A DNA stretch of 64,000 nucleotides from Leifsonia sp. TF02-11 (lineage in GTDB: Bacteria; Actinomycetota; Actinomycetes; Actinomycetales; Microbacteriaceae). The stretch is from the NCBI RefSeq assembly GCF_017565305.1, contig NZ_JAGEKP010000010.1, positions 124,001 through 188,000 on the forward strand. The letters are read 5' to 3'. The notes beneath the pieces are model-generated. The model saw only the letters and a program-made list of their open reading frames with translations, did no database searches and was not told the DNA's origin. Positions 26,484 through 34,438 of this stretch are shown here, piece by piece (positions within the stretch are counted from its first letter, which is position 1; each line of letters begins with the position of its first letter). The position numbers were made by a program, and so were the translations under genes.

Positions 26484-27244
26484 CGTGCACCTGCGTTCGG
26501 GTTGGGGAGGAGGGAGCCGGCGGCATCGTCGCCGTCGGTGAGGTCTGCGGTTGCCGGGTCTGCGGTCGCCGGGTCTGCGAGCGCCGGGTCTGCGAGCGCC
26601 GGGTCTGCGGTCGCCGGGTCTGCGAGCGCCGGGTCTGCGGTTACCGGGTCTGCGAGGGCGGCGAGCGCGTCCGCCGCGAAGTCGAGCGCGCGCTCGGCCG
26701 CAGCGTCGTCGCGGGTGACGAGCCAGGCGATCGTGACGCCGTCGGTGAGGGTCACCAGGAGGCGCGCGATCTCGGTGACCGGGCGGTTCCAGACGCTGCC
26801 GGTGAGCTCTGCGGCGTCGCGCGCCGCCCGCGCGGCCAGCTCGTAGTAGCGGTCGTACTGCCGCTGCGCCAGCGGTGCGAACCCGGGCTCCCGCAACGCC
26901 CATTGGGTCAGCTCGAACATGGCCTTCTCGCGATCGGGGGCAGCGCGGACCCCGTCGAAGTAGTGCTGGAGACCGGAGCGGATCGCGGCGCGGAGACCGA
27001 TGGGCGCACGGGCGGCGTCGAGCGCCGGCTCGAGGTCGGACTGCTCGCTGGAGACGACGACGTTGACCAGTTCGGCCATGAGCTCGTCGCGCGACGCGAA
27101 GACGTAGTGGAAGCTGGCGAGCGACATCCCGGCCTCGCCCACGATCCTGCGGGTCGTGGCGGCGGCCACGCCGTCGCGTGCGATCACCCGGAGAGCCGCC
27201 TGCACGAGTGCCGCACGGCGGTCCGCTGGGGGGATGCGCGTCAT
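26480..27244 (-). CDS. TetR-family regulator with pentapeptide-repeat tail
   Basis: 254 aa. The helix-turn-helix (about residues 12-57, with TTRRIVGEAGMSLASFHYVFASRDEL) begins almost at the start; the ligand-binding domain runs to about 190. The C-terminal 45 residues are a tandem ADPALADPAT-type tail encoded by a 15-bp minisatellite, which may vary in length between strains. It is the first gene of the minus-strand operon. An inverted repeat 40 nt upstream (27284) is its likely operator. Confidence 0.88.
   Translation of the reverse strand: MTRIPPADRRAALVQAALRVIARDGVAAATTRRIVGEAGMSLASFHYVFASRDELMAELVNVVVSSEQSDLEPALDAARAPIGLRAAIRSGLQHYFDGVRAAPDREKAMFELTQWALREPGFAPLAQRQYDRYYELAARAARDAAELTGSVWNRPVTEIARLLVTLTDGVTIAWLVTRDDAAAERALDFAADALAALADPVTADPALADPATADPALADPALADPATADPATADLTDGDDAAGSLLPNPNAGAR
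26542..26661. repeat. 15-bp tandem repeat, eight units, inside tetR
   Basis: Eight in-frame copies of GGTCTGCGGTCGCCG with variation at two to four positions per unit, encoding ADPxx pentapeptides on the minus strand. Confidence 0.92.
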
Positions 27245-27283
27245 CGGAGCTCCTCGCGGTGCCGGTTCGCGCGTCGTCGCGCG

Positions 27284-27305
27284 AAGTGGGACAGTTGACC
27301 CACTT
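27284..27305. promoter_or_regulatory. candidate TetR operator
   Basis: AAGTGGG (27284-27290), 8-nt spacer, CCCACTT (27299-27305), between the tetR start and the divergent gene. Two TTGAC hexamers overlap it, so binding could block a promoter. Confidence 0.6.
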
Positions 27306-27372
27306 GACAGTATGCCGCAAATCCGGCTCGGTGGTTTGACATGCGCGTGTCGGCCCCCTGGAATGGGGTGGA

Positions 27373-29535
27373 ATGCGGGTATTTACGTCTGACGTGTCTC
27401 CACCAGTCCGGCCGCGGGGGTCGACCGGACGGCTCGTCGCTGCCCTGATCAGCCTGCTGCTGGCGGTCGCGGCGACCGCAGCGACCGCAGCCCCCGCTTC
27501 TGCCGCCTCCACGGAAGCGACCACGCGCACCGCCCGCACCGACACCGCACCTCCGAAGTCTCCCAGCCTGGCCCCCGGCGACGCGTCCTCCGGCACGCCG
27601 ACGCCCACCCCGACCCCGGGGCCGCCGCAGCTCGACCCGCTCCCCAGCCGCCTCATCACCAGCCTGCCGCTGAGGGTCTCCGGCACCGCCGACCCGGGCG
27701 AGGTCATCGACATCTCCGGCGGATCCTCCACCAACGCCGACTCGAACTGCACGGCCACCGCCGGCGACGACGGCCGATTCCGATGTGCAATCCAGCGCCT
27801 CCCCGACGGCCCCGGAGTGCCGGTGCGTGCGCAGTCGCGCAGCACGGGCCTCACCGACAGCGGACGGGTGGACGTCCTCTCGCCGCCCGTGATCACCTCG
27901 GCCGACGGCGGCACCACCGGCGGCGGGATCCGCGGAACGGCCTACCCGGGCGCGACCGTCACGGTCACCGCCGACACCGGAGACTCCTGCTCCTTCCCCG
28001 CGGACAGCTCCGGCAGCTGGGGCTGCGTCATCGCCGGGCTCCGCGACGGCTCGCACACGGTCAGCGCGACGCAGGTGGCACCGTTCTCGTCCACCCGCTC
28101 CGCGGCGAGCCGGACGATCACGGTGGTCGTCGACACCGTTGCGCCCGCCGCGCCGACGTTGACCTCTCCCGCACCGGGCACCTCGGCGGCGGCCGGGCAG
28201 CCGATCGCGTTCGGCGGCGCGGGCGAGGCCGGCGCCACCGTGACCGTCTACGCGAACACGTCGCGCGGAACCACCGTGGCCTGCACGGCGACCGTCAGTG
28301 GCACCGCGTGGTCGTGCGGCGCCGCGCTGCAACCCGGCGACTATCTCGCGTCCGCGCTGCAGCGCGACGCGGCGGGCAACGTGAGCGCGGGCAGCAACGC
28401 GGTCGCGATCTCGGTGGAGGCAGCGGCCGTCGCGCCGCCGGCCACCCGCAAGCCCTCCCCCTCCGCGACGCCGGCGCCCGCCCAGCCGGCACCGCCAGCA
28501 GCAACACCGCCGTCGCCCTCGGCGCCGGGACACGCGCAGACCAGGGGCTGGACCGACACCCCGTTCAGCACGGCCTCGGCTCCCGTCGTCAGCGCTGCCG
28601 CCATGCCCGGCTGGCTGCGTTCCGTGGGCCTCGCGGTCGCCGCGCTCCTGTTGCTCGTACTGCCGGCGCGACTGCTGGTCGCCGCCCTCTCCCGCCCGCG
28701 CGAGCCACGGGGCAGCCGTGCGTCGATCTTCGGCCGGAACCGGGCTCGGTCGGAGCTCGGCGAGGCCGACGCCCTGCTCGGCGGCGCGCACACCGCCTCC
28801 ACGCCCGGATCGCAGCCGGTCTGGATGGCGCCGCTGGTCGGCGTCACCGCGGCCGCCCTCGTCACCCTCTCGACCTCGGTCCAGGACGCCTCGGCCTACC
28901 TGAGACTGCTCGCGGCCGTCGCGCTCGCTGTCGTCGGCGTCAATGCGATCTGGCTGCTCGCAGCGCGCGGGATGACGCGGCAGCTCGGCCTGTCGCCGGC
29001 GCAGCCCATCCTGCGTCCGTGGCTCCTGGTCGTCGTCGCCGCGACCGCACTCGGCTCCCGGTTCATCGGACTCGAGCCGGCGCTGCTGTTCGGCCTCGTG
29101 GTGGGGGCGGCGCTCCCGGAGGCCGCCGGCCGGATCGCGCGGGGCCGCACGGCCGCGGTGCAGCTGTCCGCCGTCGCCGCCTTCGGCGTCCTGGCCTGGC
29201 TGGTGGTCGGCGTGCTGCCCTCGCCGTCCGGCGACATCTCCGCGTTCGTGCGAGAGCTCGCCAACTCGATCGCCCTCATCGCGATCGGGTCGACGGCGAT
29301 CGCACTCCTGCCGTTCGGCGGGCTCGCCGGTCGGGCCGTCCTGCGCTGGTCGCGACCGCTCTGGCTGGGGATGGCCCTAGTGGTGTATACGGTGCTCTTC
29401 GCGCTACTGCTGCCCGTCGCCTCCCTGGTGCAGGCCGGAAGCGGGATGGTCGCCGTGGTCGTGGCCGCGCTGGTCTTCGCGGTGCTGAGCGTGTCGGTGT
29501 GGCTGTGGGAGCGGTACGTCGAACCGGCGCGCTGA
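27373..29535 (+). CDS. large exported protein: Ig-like repeats plus C-terminal membrane domain
   Basis: 720 aa, not assigned to a known protein. A Sec-type signal (about residues 20-45, ending APASAAS) is followed by a Thr/Pro linker, three bacterial Ig-like repeats (about 85-355; units contain GTADPGEVI, GTAYPGATVTV and GAGEAGATVTV), then a second Pro-rich linker. After one helix (about 415-440) and a basic cytoplasmic loop come roughly eight to ten more helices up to residue 710. Each Ig unit has paired cysteines. It might be an anchored adhesin or surface sensor (inference). Confidence 0.72.
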   Translation: MRVFTSDVSPPVRPRGSTGRLVAALISLLLAVAATAATAAPASAASTEATTRTARTDTAPPKSPSLAPGDASSGTPTPTPTPGPPQLDPLPSRLITSLPLRVSGTADPGEVIDISGGSSTNADSNCTATAGDDGRFRCAIQRLPDGPGVPVRAQSRSTGLTDSGRVDVLSPPVITSADGGTTGGGIRGTAYPGATVTVTADTGDSCSFPADSSGSWGCVIAGLRDGSHTVSATQVAPFSSTRSAASRTITVVVDTVAPAAPTLTSPAPGTSAAAGQPIAFGGAGEAGATVTVYANTSRGTTVACTATVSGTAWSCGAALQPGDYLASALQRDAAGNVSAGSNAVAISVEAAAVAPPATRKPSPSATPAPAQPAPPAATPPSPSAPGHAQTRGWTDTPFSTASAPVVSAAAMPGWLRSVGLAVAALLLLVLPARLLVAALSRPREPRGSRASIFGRNRARSELGEADALLGGAHTASTPGSQPVWMAPLVGVTAAALVTLSTSVQDASAYLRLLAAVALAVVGVNAIWLLAARGMTRQLGLSPAQPILRPWLLVVVAATALGSRFIGLEPALLFGLVVGAALPEAAGRIARGRTAAVQLSAVAAFGVLAWLVVGVLPSPSGDISAFVRELANSIALIAIGSTAIALLPFGGLAGRAVLRWSRPLWLGMALVVYTVLFALLLPVASLVQAGSGMVAVVVAALVFAVLSVSVWLWERYVEPAR

Positions 29536-29572
29536 CGCCGCTGCCCTCAGCGACGCCGATGCCGATGCCGAC

Positions 29573-29935
29573 TCAGAGGGCGGCCACGTAGAACCAGTCG
29601 CGGCCCTCCTTGACGAAGCGGGAAGTCTCCGTGAGCGCGCCCCGCTCTGCGCCCTTGTAGTGGGCGGTGAACGCGACGACGCCGTCGCGGTCGAACGGAC
29701 CGCCCCGCTGGGTCGCATCGATGTCGAGCCGATACCAGCGCAGCCCGTCGTCCAGGTCGAGCGTCGCCGGCCGCGTGGACCGATGCCAGCTGCGCAGCAG
29801 GTAGTCGACGTCACCGAGCGCGAAAGCACTGAACCGCGATCGCATCAACCGCTCGGCCGTCGGCGCGGGAGCACCGCCATGGAGCGGGCCGCAGCAGTTC
29901 GCGTAGGTCTCGCCGCTTCCGCAGGGGCATCGCAT
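29573..29935 (-). CDS. YchJ/SEC-C domain protein
   Basis: 120 aa. The N-terminus MRCPCGSGETYANCC is a SEC-C zinc knuckle (Cys residues 3, 5, 14, 15 with the following His). It is followed by a YchJ-like NTF2-fold domain with LMRSRFSAFALGD and GRDWFY. Function unknown; SEC-C proteins often bind ribosome or Sec components. ATG at 29935, with GGGGGA 9 nt upstream; an in-frame GTG at 29944 is possible. Confidence 0.85.
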   Translation of the reverse strand: MRCPCGSGETYANCCGPLHGGAPAPTAERLMRSRFSAFALGDVDYLLRSWHRSTRPATLDLDDGLRWYRLDIDATQRGGPFDRDGVVAFTAHYKGAERGALTETSRFVKEGRDWFYVAAL

Positions 29936-29974
29936 GTCGGTCACTCCCCCGAGCCTAACGGCGCAGGCATAAGG

Positions 29975-30024
29975 CGACCCGGCCGGAGCCTTACGTCGGG
30001 GGATCTCGGGCTCCAGCCGGGTCG
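29975..30024. terminator. hairpin between the VOC and YchJ-like genes
   Basis: CGACCCGGC...AGCC pairs with GGCT...GCCGGGTCG, with a 3-nt internal loop. It lies in a 160-bp gap downstream of the minus-strand VOC gene. Confidence 0.5.
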
Positions 30025-30107
30025 GAGGACACCTCACCAGAAAGGGTGTCTGAACCCAGTGTGCACGACCAGGGTGGGTGAGGCCTTTGGAGGGTCTGAA
30101 CGTCCTC

Positions 30108-30506
30108 TCAGTGCGCGGCGGCGTCGCCGGCGGCCGACTCTCCCGCCGCCACGACGCAGAACCGGTTGCCGTCGGGATCGGCGAGCACGAGATAGTCGGC
30201 GCTCTCCTCGTACTCCCACTCGACGTCGGACGCACCCAGCCCCCGAAGTCGGTCGGCCTCCGCACCCTGATCGTCGGCGTAGAGGTCGAGGTGGTGCCGC
30301 GGCGACGGGTTCGCCTCGGTGCCGACCAGCTTGAGCGCGAGCCGCGGGCCGGTGCCGGTCCCGGTCCCGGTCCCGGTCGTCGGCGCGAGGAGCGCCCAAT
30401 CGACGTCCGGCTCGTACAGCGGCCCGTAGCCGAGCGCCGCCGACCAGAACTCCACAGCCCTCGGGATGTCGCGAACTCCCCACACGATGGAACCGATCCG
30501 GATCAT
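30108..30506 (-). CDS. VOC/glyoxalase-fold protein
   Basis: 132 aa with the two beta-alpha-beta-beta-beta modules of the vicinal oxygen chelate superfamily (IGSIVWGVRDIPRAVEFW at the start, YLVLADPDGNRFCVV near the end). Potential metal ligands are not complete enough to assign chemistry; many such proteins are bleomycin-resistance-like binders. A GT dipeptide run (TGTGTGTGTG, residues 44-53) comes from a hexanucleotide repeat. Single gene. Confidence 0.85.
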   Translation of the reverse strand: MIRIGSIVWGVRDIPRAVEFWSAALGYGPLYEPDVDWALLAPTTGTGTGTGTGPRLALKLVGTEANPSPRHHLDLYADDQGAEADRLRGLGASDVEWEYEESADYLVLADPDGNRFCVVAAGESAAGDAAAH

Positions 30507-30578
30507 GACCCCACCCTCCGCCGATGGGCACGCGACGGCAAGGGGCGCGTGGCCGCCGCACCGTATATGGTTGGAACC

Positions 30579-30686
30579 ATGGAAGGCGTGCTGATCGGAT
30601 TCATCTGGACTGTCGTCATCGTCGGCGGTGCGCTCGCGCTCGCCGCCGTGGTGCAGATGGCGAAGGCACCCTACAAGAACCGCTGA
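30579..30686 (+). CDS. 35-aa single-helix membrane peptide
   Basis: A short reading frame starting ATG at 30579 (or in-frame ATG at 30567). Nearly all of it is one membrane helix (LIGFIWTVVIVGGALALAAV), followed by a basic QMAKAPYKNR tail. Conventional tail-anchor-like composition, third-position GC of real genes, and position upstream of a tRNA gene support it. No ribosome site is obvious, and function is unknown. Confidence 0.5.
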   Translation: MEGVLIGFIWTVVIVGGALALAAVVQMAKAPYKNR

Positions 30687-30733
30687 TCCGCGCGGGCGGT
30701 CCCGCCCCTCCGATCGGTACTCCGAGCCGCTCG

Positions 30734-30807
30734 GCCCCCATAGCCCAATTGGCAGAGGCAGGCGACTTAAAATCGCCCGAGTGTGGGTTCGAGTCCCACT
30801 GGGGGCA
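30734..30807 (+). tRNA. tRNA-Leu (anticodon UAA) with short variable loop
   Basis: Acceptor GCCCCCA pairs with TGGGGGC. The anticodon stem GGCGA/TCGCC holds the loop CTTAAAA with anticodon TAA (30768-30770). The T arm GTGGG-TTCGAGT-CCCAC is complete. Discriminator base A at 30807. The variable loop is only 5 nt (30778-30782), so this is class I-shaped although UAA is a leucine anticodon. CCA is not encoded. Confidence 0.93.
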
Positions 30808-30922
30808 CTTTCCATCCGGTCGAGGGTCGCACCTCGCTGAGCTCCGTCGGCGGATCGACGAGCTTACCGAGAAACTGGCCGCGCCCTCAGGCGTACGCAT
30901 CCCGCCCGCGCAGTGCGGCCCG

Positions 30923-31099
30923 CTACTCGCGGATCTGCGAAGGAGTCGAGCCGTTCGTCTCCGCGTGGTGTTTCCGCAACGCGGACAGAACCGCGCTGCG
31001 GATGACCGCCCACGTGATCAGCAGGCTCACCGCCGCGACAATCAGCCCGATGAGGAGGGAGTAGATGAACCCCAACGCCGCGATGCCGGAAGAAGTCAT
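30923..31099 (-). CDS. small single-pass membrane protein
   Basis: 58 aa with one long hydrophobic helix (about residues 8-33) and a polar tail with KHHAETN. It starts at ATG 31099. There is no recognisable ribosome site or domain. It sits 57 nt downstream of another small membrane-protein gene on the same strand. Function unknown. Confidence 0.5.
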   Translation of the reverse strand: MTSSGIAALGFIYSLLIGLIVAAVSLLITWAVIRSAVLSALRKHHAETNGSTPSQIRE

Positions 31100-31155
31100 T
31101 ACGGCAGCGTACTGGCTCCGGTCGACCGAGCAGAAGCACGCGGACGGGGGGTGGC

Positions 31156-31389
31156 TTACTCCCCGACGTGCACCTTCGCCGCACTGGCACGGTGGAGTAC
31201 GAACGTCGTCAGCGCCAGGGCGATGCCGACGAGCGCCATGACTCCGCTGGCCGTGGCCCACGCGGAACTCGAATTGACGACTTCGATGCCGCCTGACAGG
31301 GTCGTCGTGGTCGACGCCATGGAGTAGATGGCCCAGAGCCCTCCGCCGATCAACGCGAGAACGCCGCCGAGGAAGTAGCCGAGTTTCAC
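31156..31389 (-). CDS. small two-helix membrane protein
   Basis: 77 aa, two hydrophobic helices (about 4-22 and 43-65) separated by a Ser/Thr-rich loop. The start is GTG at 31389 because GGAGG lies 5 nt upstream; longer frames exist but lack such a signal. Not recognised; it may form a unit with the next small membrane gene. Confidence 0.5.
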   Translation of the reverse strand: MKLGYFLGGVLALIGGGLWAIYSMASTTTTLSGGIEVVNSSSAWATASGVMALVGIALALTTFVLHRASAAKVHVGE

Positions 31390-31473
31390 CAGTCCTCCGT
31401 CGACCTCGCGCCTCGCGCCGTCCCTGTCCGTCACAGCATCGAGCCTACCGGCGCCGGGCACGCAGGCAACCCC

Positions 31474-32037
31474 TCACCGCACCACGTCGTACACCAGCTT
31501 CTGCACACCGTTCCCGTACACGTCGTGCTCGACCACGTCGAGCTTCACGGTCGCGTGCGCGGAGTCGCTGAAGAGTCGTGCGCCCTCGCCCAGCAGCAGC
31601 GGGAAGACCAGGAGGTGGTAGCGGTCGACCAGGTCGGCGTCCGCCAGAGCGCGGGCCAGTTCGAGGCTGCCGTGGACGATGATCGGGCCGCCGTCGCCGT
31701 TCTTGAGCTCGGCGACCTCGTCGAGCGAGTGGAGGATCGTGGCCGGCCAGCGCTCGTCGTCGTGGTCGAGCGTCGTCGAGACGACGTAGCGGGGCATCGC
31801 GTTGTAGCCGGCGAACTCCTTCATCGACGGCCAGACCGGGGCGAACAGCTCGTAGCTGGTGCGACCGAGCAGAACAGCCGTCGACTCCTCCTGCTCGCGG
31901 CCCTTGAGCTCGTAGGCGGCCGGGTCGAACTCGACGCCGCTGAATGTCCAGCCGGCATTGCGGTACGCGGCGTCGTCGCCGGGCGCCTGGGCGACGCCAT
32001 CTGCCGAGACGAAGGCGGAGACGATGAGGGTGCGCAT
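31474..32037 (-). CDS. dihydrofolate reductase-family (RibD C-terminal-like) protein
   Basis: 187 aa of the DHFR/RibD-C superfamily: opening MRTLIVSAFVSADGVAQAP, NADPH-site segments LLGRTSYELFAPVWP and IIVHGSLELARAL. These proteins are common in actinobacteria and rarely true DHFRs. AAAGGA 6 nt before the ATG. An inverted repeat at 32090, matching one in front of arsR (32989), links this gene to the arsR-AHSA1 pair. Confidence 0.85.
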   Translation of the reverse strand: MRTLIVSAFVSADGVAQAPGDDAAYRNAGWTFSGVEFDPAAYELKGREQEESTAVLLGRTSYELFAPVWPSMKEFAGYNAMPRYVVSTTLDHDDERWPATILHSLDEVAELKNGDGGPIIVHGSLELARALADADLVDRYHLLVFPLLLGEGARLFSDSAHATVKLDVVEHDVYGNGVQKLVYDVVR

Positions 32038-32089
32038 GATGAGTCCTTTCGTGATATCGACGGCCGATCCGTCGTGTATACAACCTACA

Positions 32090-32115
32090 GGTTCTGAACC
32101 AATTAGTTCAATACG
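32090..32115. promoter_or_regulatory. ArsR-family operator candidate (dihydrofolate reductase-like gene)
   Basis: GGTTCTGAAC-CAATTA-GTTCAATACG, 53 nt upstream of the start. It shares the TGAAC...GTTC core and flanks with the site at 32989. Confidence 0.65.
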
Positions 32116-32151
32116 CTGGACGCAGAGTAGAACCCTGCTCCGCGGCCCCGG

Positions 32152-32598
32152 TCAGCCCTCCGCGATCTCCGCCAGCACGTCGAGGAAGGTCTGCCAGCCG
32201 GCGATGGTGCCGCGGCGCTGCTCGTCGGTGAAGCCCGGCGTCTGCTGCGTCATCCGCAGGCGTGTGCCCGTGGGCGTCGGCGTGAGCTCCACTGTGAGCA
32301 CCGCCCGCTCGCCCGCAGAGGGACGGTCGGTGAGCGTCATCACCAAGCGGGAGGGCGGATCGACCTCCACGAACTCGCCGGCCCAGTCGATCGTGTTCCC
32401 GTCGGGGAGCACCATCATCGCCGACCACGCCCGTCCGGGTTCCGCGCGGTAGTCGAGGCCGTCGAGCGGCATCTGGACCTCCCGTCCGCCGAACCACCGG
32501 GCGAACGACTCCGGTGTGGTCCACGCCGCGAAGACCGCGGCGGGCGGCGCAGCGAACTCGCGTTCGATCTCGATGCCGTCCTCGGTGATGCCGGTCAT
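32152..32598 (-). CDS. SRPBCC/AHSA1 domain protein
   Basis: 148-aa START-like ligand-binding fold of the AHSA1 (CalC) type: EIEREFAAPPAAVFAAWTTPE at the start and QQTPGFTDEQRRGTIAGW near the end. Its ATG overlaps the arsR stop by 4 nt, with AGGA 6-7 nt upstream. ArsR-SRPBCC pairs are frequent in actinobacteria; the ligand is unknown. Confidence 0.88.
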   Translation of the reverse strand: MTGITEDGIEIEREFAAPPAAVFAAWTTPESFARWFGGREVQMPLDGLDYRAEPGRAWSAMMVLPDGNTIDWAGEFVEVDPPSRLVMTLTDRPSAGERAVLTVELTPTPTGTRLRMTQQTPGFTDEQRRGTIAGWQTFLDVLAEIAEG

Positions 32599-32960
32599 TC
32601 CGCGTCCTTGTCGTCCGACTCCTGGTCACGGGCGATCGAGGCGGCGAGGAAGTCATCGAGAGCGTCGAAGCTGTCGCCCCAGAACACCCGGTAGTCGTCG
32701 ATCCAAGCGGACGCGGCAGCAAGGGGTCGCGCATCGAGCATCGCCGGACGATACTGCGCATCCCTGCCACGCGACACCAGACCGGCGCCCTCGAGCACGC
32801 GCAAGTGCTTGGAGACCGCGGTGAAACTCATGTCGAACGGGGCGGCGAGATCACCGACGTTCGCCGAGCCGCGGGTCAACCGCGCCAGGATGGCACGCCG
32901 CGTCGGGTCCGCCAGCGCCGCGAACGTGCGACTCAGCGGGTCCTCCACCGTCTTCGTCAT
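32595..32960 (-). CDS. ArsR-family regulator
   Basis: 121 aa, winged helix with the recognition segment SFTAVSKHLRVLEGAGLV. No metal-binding cysteines, so it probably senses a small molecule or partner protein. ATG at 32960 with GGAGG 4 nt upstream; a frame extension to 32987 is unlikely. Autoregulation is suggested by the operator-like dyad at 32989-33014. Confidence 0.9.
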   Translation of the reverse strand: MTKTVEDPLSRTFAALADPTRRAILARLTRGSANVGDLAAPFDMSFTAVSKHLRVLEGAGLVSRGRDAQYRPAMLDARPLAAASAWIDDYRVFWGDSFDALDDFLAASIARDQESDDKDAE

Positions 32961-32988
32961 GAGCCCTCCGGTCCTCCGGCCCAGCACG

Positions 32989-33014
32989 GGTACTGAACCG
33001 ATGAGTTCGATACC
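32989..33014. promoter_or_regulatory. ArsR-family operator candidate (autoregulation)
   Basis: GGTACTGAAC-CGATGA-GTTCGATACC, arms matching at 8 of 10 positions, 29 nt before the arsR start. Confidence 0.65.
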
Positions 33015-33017
33015 AGG

Positions 33018-34434
33018 CTAGCAGCGGGGAGCGCCGGTGTCTGCGAGCTCCTCCTCCAGCGCGCGGACGACCTCGCGCGTGCGCCGGTGCGACGCGCGCA
33101 GCCGGGCGTGGATCGCGGGATCGGCGGACGCGGACACCGGCTCGCCGAGCCGGGTCATCGCGGCGACCGCCTCATCCCACCCGGGGTGGAGGCCGGCGCC
33201 GACCGCCGCGCAGATCGCTGCGCCGACTCCGGCGGCGTCGTCCACGGTCGCACGCCGCACCGGCAGCCGAAGCGCGTCGGCCAGCGAGGAGGCGAGAACG
33301 TTCGATGATGATCAGTTCCGCGAACGACCGGCCGAGTCCGGCGGCCATCGCATCGATGTTGTCGGCCATCTCGAACGCGATGCCCTCCAGGATGGCGCGG
33401 TACAGGTGCGCGCGACCGTTCGCGCCCGAGAATCCGAGCAGCGCCCCGCGCCGTGAGGGCGCGTCATCGGGGGCGAGCCAGTCGAGCACGGCACGCACAC
33501 CGTCGCTGCCGGGAGGCAGCAGTGCCGCCTCCGTGTCGAGCCGCGCCTCCAGGTCGTACATGGCGTCGTCTCCGGAGGCCTCGCCTGCGCGGTCCCCCTC
33601 CAGCAGTGAGCGCAGCCAGCTCACGGTCCACATCCCGCGTCGGATCCCGGCGCTCTCGGCGAGGTACTGGCCCGGCCGCGAACCGAAATTCGTCCAGAAC
33701 CCCGCGCCGGCTGCCCTGCCCTCGCCGACGGTCATCGACGAGATGTAGGTGCCCAGCGACAAGAGAACCTGATCGGGAGACGCCAGGCCGGCGCCGAGCG
33801 CCTCCACCGCTTTGTCGTTGCCCGTCGCGAACACGGGCACACCCTCGGGCAGCCCGGTCGACGCGGCCGCCTCCGCCGTCACCGTACCGAGGAGGTCGCC
33901 CGGATCCACCAGCTCGACGAGGAGGTCGCGCGACATCCCCGTGCGCTCCCGCTCCGCCGGGTCGTCCGACCAGCGCCAGGTGGCCTGGTCGATCGGCCAC
34001 ACGCCCTGGTAGTTCGACGCGGTATCGCGGAAGCGTCCCGTGAGCCGATGGGTCACGTAGCCGGACGAGGTGGTCACCCGCGCGACACCCTGGCGTGCGA
34101 TGTAGGGCCGGCCGACGCTCGCGTCCATCCAGCTCGACATCGGCTCGACGAGCGTCCCGTCTGCGGCCAGAAGCGCGCGGCAGAAACGGATGGTGCACAA
34201 CCCCACCCCGACGATCCGGCCGCGGTCGCCCGTGAAACGGTCGAGGGCGACCCGGCAGGCCTCGGCGATCGAGGTCCACACGTCGTCGTCCGGATGCACG
34301 ACCCGACCGGGCGCCGGGTGCGCGTACGGTCGCAGGGCCACGCGCGCCGAGGCGTGGATCGCGCCGTGCTCGTCCACGACGAGCACCTTCGTGCTCTGCG
34401 AGCCGTTGTCGATGGCGACGACGAACGAGGTCAC
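33018..34434 (-). pseudogene. FGGY-family carbohydrate kinase, frameshifted near the ATP-site glycine motif
   Basis: GTG start at 34434. The first about 377 residues are a good FGGY sugar/polyol kinase: DNGSQSTKV phosphate loop and GNDKAVEALGAG with the likely catalytic Asp. At about 33297-33304 the frame changes: ELIII is followed by ERSRLL instead of the glycine-rich GGG motif. The true C-terminal continuation (LADALRLPVRRATVDDAAG... to stop at 33018) is in another frame. The expected GGG-containing stretch is short by about 8 or 11 nt. The protein is therefore probably inactive, though a sequencing error cannot be excluded. Confidence 0.85.
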
Positions 34435-34438
34435 CTGT

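Noticed and set aside
33018-33260. Separate 80-aa gene
   Set aside because: Sequence is the C-terminus of the FGGY kinase in the shifted frame, not an independent protein.
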